Source of the DNA: Burkholderiales bacterium
GTDB lineage: Bacteria; Pseudomonadota; Gammaproteobacteria; Burkholderiales; SG8-41
Length of the DNA: 44,114 nt
Direction: 5' to 3'
NCBI GenBank assembly: GCA_019744975.1
Contig: JAIETP010000008.1
Span: 137,144-181,257 of the forward strand
Of this stretch, positions 8,171 to 15,191 are shown one piece after another. The notes beneath the pieces were generated by a model. The model had not been told where the DNA came from. It did no database searches and was given only the letters and a program-made list of their open reading frames with translations. Position numbers and translations under genes: made by a program. Positions within the stretch are counted from its first letter, which is position 1, and every line of letters begins with the position of its first letter.

Positions 8171-9069
8171 TGCTCAAGGAATTCGCCGTAGAGCCTGCGC
8201 TGCTGTCGACTTGGGAGCAGTTTCGCTATCTCATTGAAAAATTTGGGGTTTCAGAGGGGCGATTGATTTCTCGCTATCCCAAGCGTTGGAAGCAGATGGT
8301 CTATGACGCATTGGGAGGCTGTTCCGAGATGGATCGAAAGCGGATTGAGGTTCGGCTCCAGAATCTTGATGAAAAAATGATGGCTCGTTCGCATGAGTGG
8401 GATGCTGCGCGGGACTGGTTGACGAATGCCGAAAAGGAGCATGGGACCAGACCATTCGATGGAATTGTGGCTGCGCAAAATCCTCGCGCGCATCCGGCAG
8501 TGATACCGGTTGCTGAGCTTGATGATGGCGTTGGTATATGGCGAGTAAGCCGTGAGGTTGTGGTGCCGCGTGAGGCTAGAGCGATTGCCGGTGCCATGAG
8601 ACCGCTTCTGCAGCTCTCGCGAAGAATCGTTTTTGTGGATCCGCATTTCAGTCCGTATAACCCGCGCGCTAGAGCCGCACTCGCGGCTTGTATGGCGCAA
8701 ATCTGTTCACGTGCCAACCAGGTTCCAATTGAATCGATTGAGTTTCATACAAGCTTTCGTCCGGGTATTGCCCGATTTGCAGAAGAATGCCTTTCCCGTT
8801 TACCTAATCAAGTTCCGCGAGACCGTGTGCTTCGCATTGTTTGCCTTTCAGCGCGAGCGGGCGGAGATGGACTTCATAATCGCTACGTGTTGACGGAACG
8901 CGGTGGGGTGAGTTTGAGGTGGGGGCTCGATGAAGGTGCCCAAGGTGAGACTGATGACCTGAGCCTTCTGGACCGCGATGTATATTCGACCCGATGGGGA
9001 CAGTATTGTGGGCCAAACCCAGCTTTCGATCTCGTTACCGAAACGATAGTGATTGGAACGGCGAGATAA
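8170..9069 (+). CDS. protein of unknown function with PLD-like C-terminal motif, putative effector
   Basis: 299 residues. I do not recognise a close family. The N-terminal half (about 1-140) is largely helical-looking with no clear motif. The second half begins with IVFVDPHF (D157-F160) and contains LHNRYVLTERGGVSLRWGL, with H236 and R238. This H-x-R...GG...GLD pattern resembles the PLD-like domain seen at the C-terminus of MIT-domain proteins, but I rate this match low. The ATG overlaps the ATPase stop (TAATG), so the two are coupled and probably work as a pair. It is the last gene of the unit. Nuclease, lipase or pure binding roles are all possible. Confidence 0.7.
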   Translation: MLKEFAVEPALLSTWEQFRYLIEKFGVSEGRLISRYPKRWKQMVYDALGGCSEMDRKRIEVRLQNLDEKMMARSHEWDAARDWLTNAEKEHGTRPFDGIVAAQNPRAHPAVIPVAELDDGVGIWRVSREVVVPREARAIAGAMRPLLQLSRRIVFVDPHFSPYNPRARAALAACMAQICSRANQVPIESIEFHTSFRPGIARFAEECLSRLPNQVPRDRVLRIVCLSARAGGDGLHNRYVLTERGGVSLRWGLDEGAQGETDDLSLLDRDVYSTRWGQYCGPNPAFDLVTETIVIGTAR

Positions 9070-9123
9070 CGTTTATTGCTGGAAGATGAGATAAGGATCT
9101 GGTGATTTTCGGCGGGATTGTGA

Positions 9124-9140
9124 GTGACAGTGATAGTCAC
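9124..9140. repeat. short inverted repeat after the operon
   Basis: GTGAC and GTCAC flank a 7-base spacer, 55 bases behind the last island gene. There is no T-run, so a terminator function is weakly supported; it could also be a protein site. Confidence 0.25.
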
Positions 9141-9156
9141 CCTTCAGAAAAACCAA

Positions 9157-9174
9157 TAAAAACAAATACTTATA
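9157..9174 (+). repeat. right copy of the 18-bp inverted repeat, IHF-like
   Basis: TAAAAACAAATACTTATA is the exact reverse complement of 874-891. The two copies bracket the sigma-54 promoter and all six operon genes. The core 9160-9172 fits the IHF consensus with one mismatch. It overlaps a TATAAT (9171-9176) that may serve the MFS gene. Confidence 0.6.
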
Positions 9175-9195
9175 ATCATGCCGGTGCGGCATGAT
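9175..9195. promoter_or_regulatory. perfect 9-3-9 palindrome in front of the MFS gene
   Basis: ATCATGCCG-GTG-CGGCATGAT sits directly behind a TATAAT at 9171-9176 and ends 7 bases before the GTG start at 9203. It would cover the expected transcription start, as an operator would, or form a hairpin at the mRNA 5' end. No good -35 box was found. Confidence 0.45.
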
Positions 9196-9202
9196 GTAAC
9201 CC

Positions 9203-10345
9203 GTGCCCAAGCCGATCTACCTCAATCTCTCCGCGTTTTACTTTTTTTATTTCGCCTATCTCGGCGCCTTCGCGCCGTTTTTTGCGCTGTACCTGAATTC
9301 GGTTGGCATGACTGCGGTCGAGATCGGCATGTTGATGGCATTGCCGCAACTGACGCGCATCCTCGCGCCGCATCTCTGGGGCTGGCTGGCGGATCGCAGC
9401 GGGCGGCGCATGCAGGTCGTGCGCTGGTCGGGGCTGGCCGGCACGCTGGTGTTCATGGGTGTTTTCACCGGTGAAAGTTTTGCGCTGCTCTGCGTGGTGC
9501 TGTTTGTGATGATGTTTTTCTGGAGCGCGGCGCTGCCGCTGGTCGAGGCCACCACGCTGTCGCATCTTGGCGATGAAACCGCGCGTTACGGCCGCATCCG
9601 GGTCTGGGGGTCGGTGGGTTTTATCGCGGCGGTGGTGGCGGTCGGTTACCTGCTGGATTTTTTCAATCCGCGCGCGGTGTTGTGGGTCATCGCCGGTTTG
9701 ATGAGTTGCATGCTGCTGTTGTCCTGCGTGGTGGCGGAGGCGCCCGCCGTTCCGCATCCAGGGGATGACCGCACGGTGTGGCATGTTGTGCGCCAGCCGG
9801 CAGTCATTGCCATCATTGCGGCTTCGGCGCTGATGGCCGCGGCGCATGGCCCGTACTACACTTTTTATACGATCCATCTCGTCGATCACGGCTACAGCAA
9901 ATCACTGGCCGGCTGGTTGTGGGCGCTGGGGGTAGTCTGCGAAATCGGCATTTTTGTCTGGATGTCCCATCTGTATCGCGCGTTCACGCTGCGCCAGATC
10001 CTGATCGTCAGCACGCTGCTCGCGGCTTTGCGTTTTGTCGTCATTGGCTGGGGCGCGGACAGTGTGTGGCTGCTGCTGGCGGCGCAGACCCTCCATGCAG
10101 CAAGTTTTGGTTCTTTCCACGCCGCAGCCATCGGCGTGGTGCACAAGCTGTTCCGTGGCCGCCACCAGGCGCGCGGCCAGGCGATTTACGGCAGTCTGGC
10201 ATACGGACTCGGCGGGGCGGTGGGCGGACTAGCCAGCGGTTATGCCTGGGGCGGGCTGGGCGCCGGACCGACATTCACTCTGGCGGCGGGCTCTGCGCTG
10301 CTGGCGGCGGTCGTACTGTGGCGCGGGCTGAAAGCGGGAGCCTGA
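9203..10345 (+). CDS. MFS transporter (HcaT/LacY-like group)
   Basis: 380 residues with about a dozen hydrophobic segments along the whole length, so an inner-membrane permease. The opening (LSAFYFFYFAYLGAFAPFFALYL) and the loop LWGWLADRSGRRM after helix 2, the MFS signature position, match the 3-phenylpropionate/sugar-symporter-like branch. The substrate is unknown. The start is GTG; an in-frame stop at 9197 excludes anything further upstream, and no Shine-Dalgarno is visible because a palindrome fills the space. It is the first gene after the island and reads towards leuC, 93 bases away. It has the GC-rich composition of the core genes, so I count it as chromosomal backbone. Confidence 0.85.
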   Translation: MPKPIYLNLSAFYFFYFAYLGAFAPFFALYLNSVGMTAVEIGMLMALPQLTRILAPHLWGWLADRSGRRMQVVRWSGLAGTLVFMGVFTGESFALLCVVLFVMMFFWSAALPLVEATTLSHLGDETARYGRIRVWGSVGFIAAVVAVGYLLDFFNPRAVLWVIAGLMSCMLLLSCVVAEAPAVPHPGDDRTVWHVVRQPAVIAIIAASALMAAAHGPYYTFYTIHLVDHGYSKSLAGWLWALGVVCEIGIFVWMSHLYRAFTLRQILIVSTLLAALRFVVIGWGADSVWLLLAAQTLHAASFGSFHAAAIGVVHKLFRGRHQARGQAIYGSLAYGLGGAVGGLASGYAWGGLGAGPTFTLAAGSALLAAVVLWRGLKAGA

Positions 10346-10438
10346 GCTGATGCCGCAGCCTGCTGCCCTATGACATAATCCATGGTTCATTGGTTATTAC
10401 GTTAGTACATTACCAAAACATCACCAAACGGTAACACC

Positions 10439-11857
10439 ATGGCAGGCAAAACGCTTTACGACAAACTCTGGGACAGCCATCTTGTGCGCGAAGAAGCGGA
10501 CGGAACGGCGATGATCTACATCGATCGCCATCTGGTGCATGAAGTCACCAGCCCGCAGGCTTATGAAGGTCTGAAACTTGCCGGCCGTAAGGTGTGGCGC
10601 TCCGATTCCGTGGTGGCGACGGCTGATCACAATACGCCGACGCGTAATTGGGACAAGGGCATGGCCGGCATCACCGACCAGGTGTCGCGGCTGCAGATCG
10701 AGACCCTGGACAAGAACATCAAGGAGTTCAAGGCCAAGGTTTATTTCCCCTTCCTCGACAAGCGTCAGGGCATCGTGCACGTGATCGGGCCGGAGAATGG
10801 CGCGACGCTGCCGGGCATGACGGTGGTCTGCGGTGACTCGCATACCAGCACCCATGGCGCATTTGGCGCGCTCGCTTTCGGCATCGGCACCAGCGAAGTC
10901 GAGCACGTACTCGCCACGCAGTGCATGGTGATGAAAAAATACAAAAACATGAACATCGCCGTCGAGGGCAAGCTCGGCACCGGCGTCACGGCCAAGGATA
11001 TTGCGCTCGCGGTCATCGGCAAGATCGGTACCGCCGGCGGTACGGGCCACGCCATCGAATTCACCGGCAGCGCGATCCGCGGTCTGAGCATGGAAGGGCG
11101 CATGACCCTGTGCAATATGGCCATCGAGGCGGGCGCGCGCACCGGCATGGTCGCGGTCGATGACAAGACCATTGAATACTGCAAGGGCCGCATGTTTTCA
11201 CCGACCGGCGCCTTGTGGGACAAGGCGGCAGCCTACTGGCGCACGCTGACCAGCGATCCGGATGCGAAGTTCGATACCGTTGTGACCCTGCGCGCCGGGG
11301 ACATCGTGCCGCAGGTGACATGGGGCACGTCGCCGGAAATGGTGACCACGGTGAGCGGCAGGGTGCCGGATCCGGCCAAGGAAACCAACCCGGTGAAACG
11401 CGAGGGTTATGCGCGGGCGCTGCAATACATGGACCTCAAGCCGAACACCTTGATTACCGAAATCAGCATCGACAAGGTGTTCATCGGTGCCTGCACCAAT
11501 TCGCGTATCGAGGATCTGCGTGCGGCGGCGGCTGTGGCCAAGGGTCGCAAGGTTGCCGGCAATGTGAAACTGGCGATGGTGGTCCCCGGTTCCGGTCTGG
11601 TGAAAGCGCAGGCCGAGCAGGAAGGGCTGGACCGCATATTCAGGGAAGCGGGTTTTGAGTGGCGTGAACCGGGCTGCTCGATGTGCCTGGGCATGAACGA
11701 GGACCAGTTGAGCCCGGGTGAACGCTGCGCGTCAACATCGAACCGCAATTTCGAGGGTCGGCAGGGGCCCGGCGGCAGAACGCATTTGGTGAGTCCGGCG
11801 ATGGCCGCGGCAGCGGCTGTGGCCGGGCATTTTGTTGATGTTCGTAATTTGGAATAA
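10439..11857 (+). CDS. leuC: 3-isopropylmalate dehydratase, large subunit
   Basis: 472 residues, usual length. With LeuD it isomerises 2-isopropylmalate to 3-isopropylmalate in leucine synthesis. The aconitase-type 4Fe-4S ligands are visible: C352 in GACTNSR, then C413 and C416 in CSMCLGMN. The early part [12 protein letters not shown] is typical of the family. The start ATG at 10439 gives the canonical [11 protein letters not shown]; the Shine-Dalgarno is weak. It heads the leu cluster, followed by a small lipoprotein gene and leuD. Bases 10346-10438 in front hold no gene; I found no convincing promoter boxes there. Confidence 0.98.
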   Translation: MAGKTLYDKLWDSHLVREEADGTAMIYIDRHLVHEVTSPQAYEGLKLAGRKVWRSDSVVATADHNTPTRNWDKGMAGITDQVSRLQIETLDKNIKEFKAKVYFPFLDKRQGIVHVIGPENGATLPGMTVVCGDSHTSTHGAFGALAFGIGTSEVEHVLATQCMVMKKYKNMNIAVEGKLGTGVTAKDIALAVIGKIGTAGGTGHAIEFTGSAIRGLSMEGRMTLCNMAIEAGARTGMVAVDDKTIEYCKGRMFSPTGALWDKAAAYWRTLTSDPDAKFDTVVTLRAGDIVPQVTWGTSPEMVTTVSGRVPDPAKETNPVKREGYARALQYMDLKPNTLITEISIDKVFIGACTNSRIEDLRAAAAVAKGRKVAGNVKLAMVVPGSGLVKAQAEQEGLDRIFREAGFEWREPGCSMCLGMNEDQLSPGERCASTSNRNFEGRQGPGGRTHLVSPAMAAAAAVAGHFVDVRNLE

Positions 11858-11889
11858 TGAGTTTGACTGATGATATCAAGGAGACAAAT

Positions 11890-12012
11890 ATGAAACGTGT
11901 CGCATTTGTTTTTGTGTTGTTGAGCGTGGTGCTTGCCGGTTGCAATACCGTGGCCGGTGTGGGCAAGGATGTTGAAAAAGCCGGCGAGGCGATCCAGAAA
12001 TCCACGAAGTGA
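11890..12012 (+). CDS. entericidin A/B-family small lipoprotein
   Basis: Forty residues. Basic start MKRV, a hydrophobic stretch, then lipobox LAGC with the cysteine at position 18, followed by a short charged tail ([18 protein letters not shown]), the entericidin pattern. After cleavage only about 23 residues remain on the lipid anchor. A strong AAGGAG (11878-11883) lies 6 bases before the ATG, better than that of either neighbour. It lies between leuC and leuD with one base between its stop and leuD, so it must be transcribed with them. I have seen this insertion in other betaproteobacterial leu clusters. In E. coli entericidins are linked to stress and cell lysis; the role here is unknown. 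Confidence 0.85.
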   Translation: MKRVAFVFVLLSVVLAGCNTVAGVGKDVEKAGEAIQKSTK

Positions 12013-12013
12013 C

Positions 12014-12649
12014 ATGGAAAAGTTCGTCCGCAAAGAGGGATTGGTCGCGCCGCTCGATCGCGCCAACGTCGATACCGACGCGATCATTCCCAAACAATTC
12101 CTGAAGTCGATCAAGCGCACGGGCTTCGGTCCGAACCTGTTCGACGAATGGCGTTATCTCGACCGCGGCGAGCCCGATTCGGACAACACCGGGCGTCCGC
12201 TGAATGCCGACTTTGTGCTGAACCGCAAACGTTTCGAGGGTGCCACGGTGTTGCTGGCGCGGGAAAATTTCGGCTGCGGTTCGTCGCGCGAACACGCGCC
12301 CTGGGCTCTGCAGCAGTTCGGCATCCAGACCATCATCGCGCCGAGTTTTGCCGACATTTTTTACAACAACAGCCTGAAGAACGGTCTGTTGCTGATCACG
12401 CTGGATCCGAAAATCGTCGACAAGCTGTTCCGCGACACCGAGGCCAACGAGGGTTACCGGCTGGCGGTTGACCTCGAGCAGCAGACAGTGAGTACGCCGG
12501 CGGGCGACAGTTATAAATTCGACATCGACCCGCATCGCAAACATTGCATGCTGAACGGTCTGGACGACATCGGCCTGACGCTGGCGCATGCCGATGACAT
12601 TCGCGCCTTCGAGGCAAAACACAGGACGGCGCAGCCCTGGCTGTTTTAA
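12014..12649 (+). CDS. leuD: 3-isopropylmalate dehydratase, small subunit
   Basis: 211 residues, normal length. It is the swivel domain partner of LeuC in leucine synthesis. It begins [30 protein letters not shown], a textbook LeuD start, and contains the [13 protein letters not shown] loop that binds substrate. The ATG at 12014 overlaps nothing and lies one base after the lipoprotein stop. The following gap to leuB is filled by a repeat element (12657-12747). Confidence 0.98.
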   Translation: MEKFVRKEGLVAPLDRANVDTDAIIPKQFLKSIKRTGFGPNLFDEWRYLDRGEPDSDNTGRPLNADFVLNRKRFEGATVLLARENFGCGSSREHAPWALQQFGIQTIIAPSFADIFYNNSLKNGLLLITLDPKIVDKLFRDTEANEGYRLAVDLEQQTVSTPAGDSYKFDIDPHRKHCMLNGLDDIGLTLAHADDIRAFEAKHRTAQPWLF

Positions 12650-12656
12650 TAAATCT

Positions 12657-12747
12657 GTGAACGAGTGAACGAGTGAACGAGTGAACGAGTGACCCCGCAC
12701 TGCCGGGGTTTTCCGTCTTCACCCGTTCACCCGTTCACCCGTTCACC
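12657..12747. repeat. octanucleotide inverted-array element, copy A (leuD-leuB)
   Basis: Left array: GTGAACGA four times (12657-12688) plus GTGA. Right array: TTCACCCG three times (12718-12741) plus TTCACC. The arms are nearly complementary (one A/C mismatch per unit) and could fold into a stem of about 35 bp. The loop contains CCCCG-CACTGC-CGGGG followed by TTTT. The right array ends 15 bases before leuB. Copies B and C lie at 29008-29095 and 41779-41931. Confidence 0.9.
12693..12712 (+). terminator. possible small intrinsic terminator inside repeat copy A
   Basis: The CCCCG/CGGGG stem (12693-12697, 12704-12708) has a 6-base loop and is followed by TTTT. Short stem and short U-run, so at best a weak terminator or attenuator between leuD and leuB. 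Confidence 0.3.
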
Positions 12748-12762
12748 TTTCACGGGGTGAAG

Positions 12763-13827
12763 ATGAAAATCGCAGTCCTCGCCGGTGACGGCATCGGTCC
12801 CGAAATCGTCGGCCAGGCGCTGAAGGTATTGCGCCGGCTGGCGGCGGACGGCTTGAAGCTCGAATTCGAAGAGGCGCCGTTTGGCGGCGCCGGATTCGAC
12901 GCACATGGTGATCCGCTGCCGCCGTCGACGCTGAAACTGGCGAAAGAAGCCGATGCCGTGTTGTGCGGTGCTGTCGGCGGTCCCAAGTACGACGCGCTGC
13001 CGCGGGCACAACGTCCGGAGCAGGGCATCCTGCGCATCCGCAAGGAGCTCGGTCTGTTCGCCAATCTGCGCCCGGCGGTGCTGTATCCGGAACTGGTGAG
13101 TGCTTCGACTTTGAAACCGGAAGTGGTGTCGGGGCTCGACCTGATGATCATCCGTGAACTGACCGGTGATATTTATTTCGGCGAACCGCGCGGCCGGCGC
13201 GACAATGCGCGCGGCGAACGCGAAGGTTACGACACGATGCTCTATTCGGAGCCGGAGATCCGCCGCATCGCTGAAGTCGGTTTCCAGACCGCGATGAAAC
13301 GCGGCAAGAAGCTGTGCTCGGTGGACAAGGAAAACGTGCTGGAAACCAGCCGCTTCTGGCGCGAGATCGTCACCGATGTCGCGAAACAATATCCTGAGGT
13401 CGCTTTGTCACATATGTACGTGGACAACGCGGCGATGCAGCTGGTGAGGAATCCCAAGCAGTTTGACGTCATCGTCACCGGCAACATTTTTGGCGACATC
13501 CTGTCCGACGAGGCGTCGATGCTGACCGGCTCGATTGGCATGCTGCCCTCGGCCTCGCTGAATTCCGGCGGTGGCGGGTTGTATGAGCCGATCCACGGTT
13601 CCGCTCCCGACATCGCCGGCAGGAACATCGCCAACCCGCTGGCCACCATCCTCTCGACAGCGATGATGCTCCGGTATACGTTTAACAAGGACGAGTGGGC
13701 CTATCGCATTGAGGCGGCGGTCAAAAACGTGCTGGCGGCGGGTTATCGCACCCCGGATATCGACGAGCCCGGTGCGCGCAAGGTCGGTACTGTTGAAATG
13801 GGTGATGCAGTGGTTGCAGCGCTTTAG
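12763..13827 (+). CDS. leuB: 3-isopropylmalate dehydrogenase
   Basis: 354 residues. It oxidises and decarboxylates 3-isopropylmalate with NAD+, the third leucine step. It begins [15 protein letters not shown]; the middle holds [13 protein letters not shown]-type substrate loop (here [15 protein letters not shown]), and the NAD site [14 protein letters not shown] is intact. The ATG at 12763 is preceded by GGGGTG, which lies in the last bases of the repeat element, so the repeat supplies or has replaced the ribosome binding site. A paralogue of the same superfamily lies at 37733-38821. Confidence 0.98.
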   Translation: MKIAVLAGDGIGPEIVGQALKVLRRLAADGLKLEFEEAPFGGAGFDAHGDPLPPSTLKLAKEADAVLCGAVGGPKYDALPRAQRPEQGILRIRKELGLFANLRPAVLYPELVSASTLKPEVVSGLDLMIIRELTGDIYFGEPRGRRDNARGEREGYDTMLYSEPEIRRIAEVGFQTAMKRGKKLCSVDKENVLETSRFWREIVTDVAKQYPEVALSHMYVDNAAMQLVRNPKQFDVIVTGNIFGDILSDEASMLTGSIGMLPSASLNSGGGGLYEPIHGSAPDIAGRNIANPLATILSTAMMLRYTFNKDEWAYRIEAAVKNVLAAGYRTPDIDEPGARKVGTVEMGDAVVAAL

Positions 13828-13857
13828 TGTAGACTATTGTTTTAAATAGGTATTTTT

Positions 13858-15018
13858 ATGAATAAGGTCGGTATCATCGGTTGGCGCGGCATGGTCGGCT
13901 CAGTGCTCGTGGAGCGGATGCGGGCAGAGCGGGATTTTGATTTGATCGCCCCGACGTTTTTTTCAACATCGCAGGCTGGCGGCCGCGGGCCCGACATCGG
14001 GCGCGACGCCGGCAAGGTTGCCGACGCCAACAGCATCGACGCGCTGGCGGCAATGGACATCCTGATTTCCTGCCAGGGCAGTGATTACACCAACGCGATA
14101 TTCCCCAAGCTGCGCGCTGCCGGCTGGGATGGATACTGGATCGACGCCGCTTCGGCGCTGCGCATGCAGCCGGATGCGGTGATCATCCTCGACCCGGTGA
14201 ACCGCGACGTGATTGACGCGGCACTGGCCAAGGGGGTCAAAAATTATATTGGCGGCAATTGCACTGTCAGCCTGATGCTGATGGCGATGGCGGGCCTGTT
14301 CAAGGCCGGGTTGGTCGAGTGGATGACGGCGATGACCTACCAGGCGGCTTCAGGCGCCGGTGCGGCCAACATGCGTGAACTGGTGGCGCAGATGGGCGCG
14401 GTGCATGCCGCGGCGAAACCGCTGCTCGACAATCCCGCGTCGGCGATTCTCGAACTCGACCGCAAGGTGGCGGATACGCTGCGCAGCGGTGCCGTGCCGA
14501 CGGAGCAGTTCGGCCATCCGCTGGCGGGCAGCCTGCTGCCGTGGATCGACAAGGATCTCGGCAACGGCCAGAGCAAGGAAGAATGGAAGGGTATGGCCGA
14601 GACCAACAAGATCCTCGGCCGCGAGGCGAAGCCGCTGCCGATCGATGGCGTCTGCGTACGCATTGGTGCGATGCGATGCCACAGCCAGGCGCTGACGGTC
14701 AAACTGACCCGCGATGTGCCGCTGGCCGAAATCGAACAGTTGCTGGCCCGCCACAATGAATGGGTCAAGGTCATTCCCAATCAGCGCGAGGTCTCGCTGC
14801 GCGAACTGACGCCGACAGCGGTCACCGGCACCCTGTCGGTGCCGGTGGGGCGCCTGCGCAAGCTGCCGATGGGCGGCGAATATCTCGCGGCCTTCACGGT
14901 GGGTGACCAGTTATTGTGGGGGGCGGCTGAACCGTTGCGCCGCATGCTGCGCATCGTTCTCGAAGCCGATGCTGCAACGCAGGCAAAGGCAGCCACCCGG
15001 ACACCGGTAAGTGCCTGA
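13858..15018 (+). CDS. asd: aspartate-semialdehyde dehydrogenase
   Basis: 386 residues, similar in size to the gammaproteobacterial type. It reduces aspartyl phosphate to the semialdehyde for lysine, threonine, methionine and diaminopimelate synthesis. NADP-binding [10 protein letters not shown] opens the protein; the active-site cysteine is C135 in [26 protein letters not shown] is the substrate region. The start is ATG with only a weak AGG 7 bases before it. It lies 30 bases after leuB in the conserved leuB-asd-fimV order. The last dozen residues are Ala/Thr-rich and variable. Confidence 0.97.
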   Translation: MNKVGIIGWRGMVGSVLVERMRAERDFDLIAPTFFSTSQAGGRGPDIGRDAGKVADANSIDALAAMDILISCQGSDYTNAIFPKLRAAGWDGYWIDAASALRMQPDAVIILDPVNRDVIDAALAKGVKNYIGGNCTVSLMLMAMAGLFKAGLVEWMTAMTYQAASGAGAANMRELVAQMGAVHAAAKPLLDNPASAILELDRKVADTLRSGAVPTEQFGHPLAGSLLPWIDKDLGNGQSKEEWKGMAETNKILGREAKPLPIDGVCVRIGAMRCHSQALTVKLTRDVPLAEIEQLLARHNEWVKVIPNQREVSLRELTPTAVTGTLSVPVGRLRKLPMGGEYLAAFTVGDQLLWGAAEPLRRMLRIVLEADAATQAKAATRTPVSA

Positions 15019-15029
15019 TCGTGCAGGGT

Positions 15030-15051
15030 GCGCCGGCCATGCGGCCGGTGC
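15030..15051 (+). terminator. GC-rich hairpin after asd
   Basis: A 9-pair stem with one G-U pair around an ATGC loop (arms CCGGCC/GGCCGG at 15033-15038 and 15043-15048). No U-run follows, so it may slow RNase or polymerase but is not a clear intrinsic terminator. Confidence 0.3.
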
Positions 15052-15191
15052 CGACCGGACAGGCTGGAATACGGAATTTCCTTTAAGAAATATGTGGTTG
15101 GGCAGCAACATTCGAGGTTTTGTTAGCTTGCATGCCTAACTGATTGATGCTAACTTTCTTGTCCCACAAAAAAATGATACGGGAGCGGTTC

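Noticed and set aside
8170-9069. Assignment of the last island gene as a true HKD phospholipase D
   Set aside because: Arg replaces the motif Lys and the second motif is not seen, so only a PLD-like hint is claimed.
10381-10438. TTGGT...ACCAA symmetry before leuC as a LysR-type site
   Set aside because: Imperfect and no LysR gene is adjacent; too weak to report as an operator.
12657-12747. CRISPR-like look of the regularly repeated units
   Set aside because: Units are only 8 bp, have no spacers, and face each other as inverted arrays; no cas genes are present.
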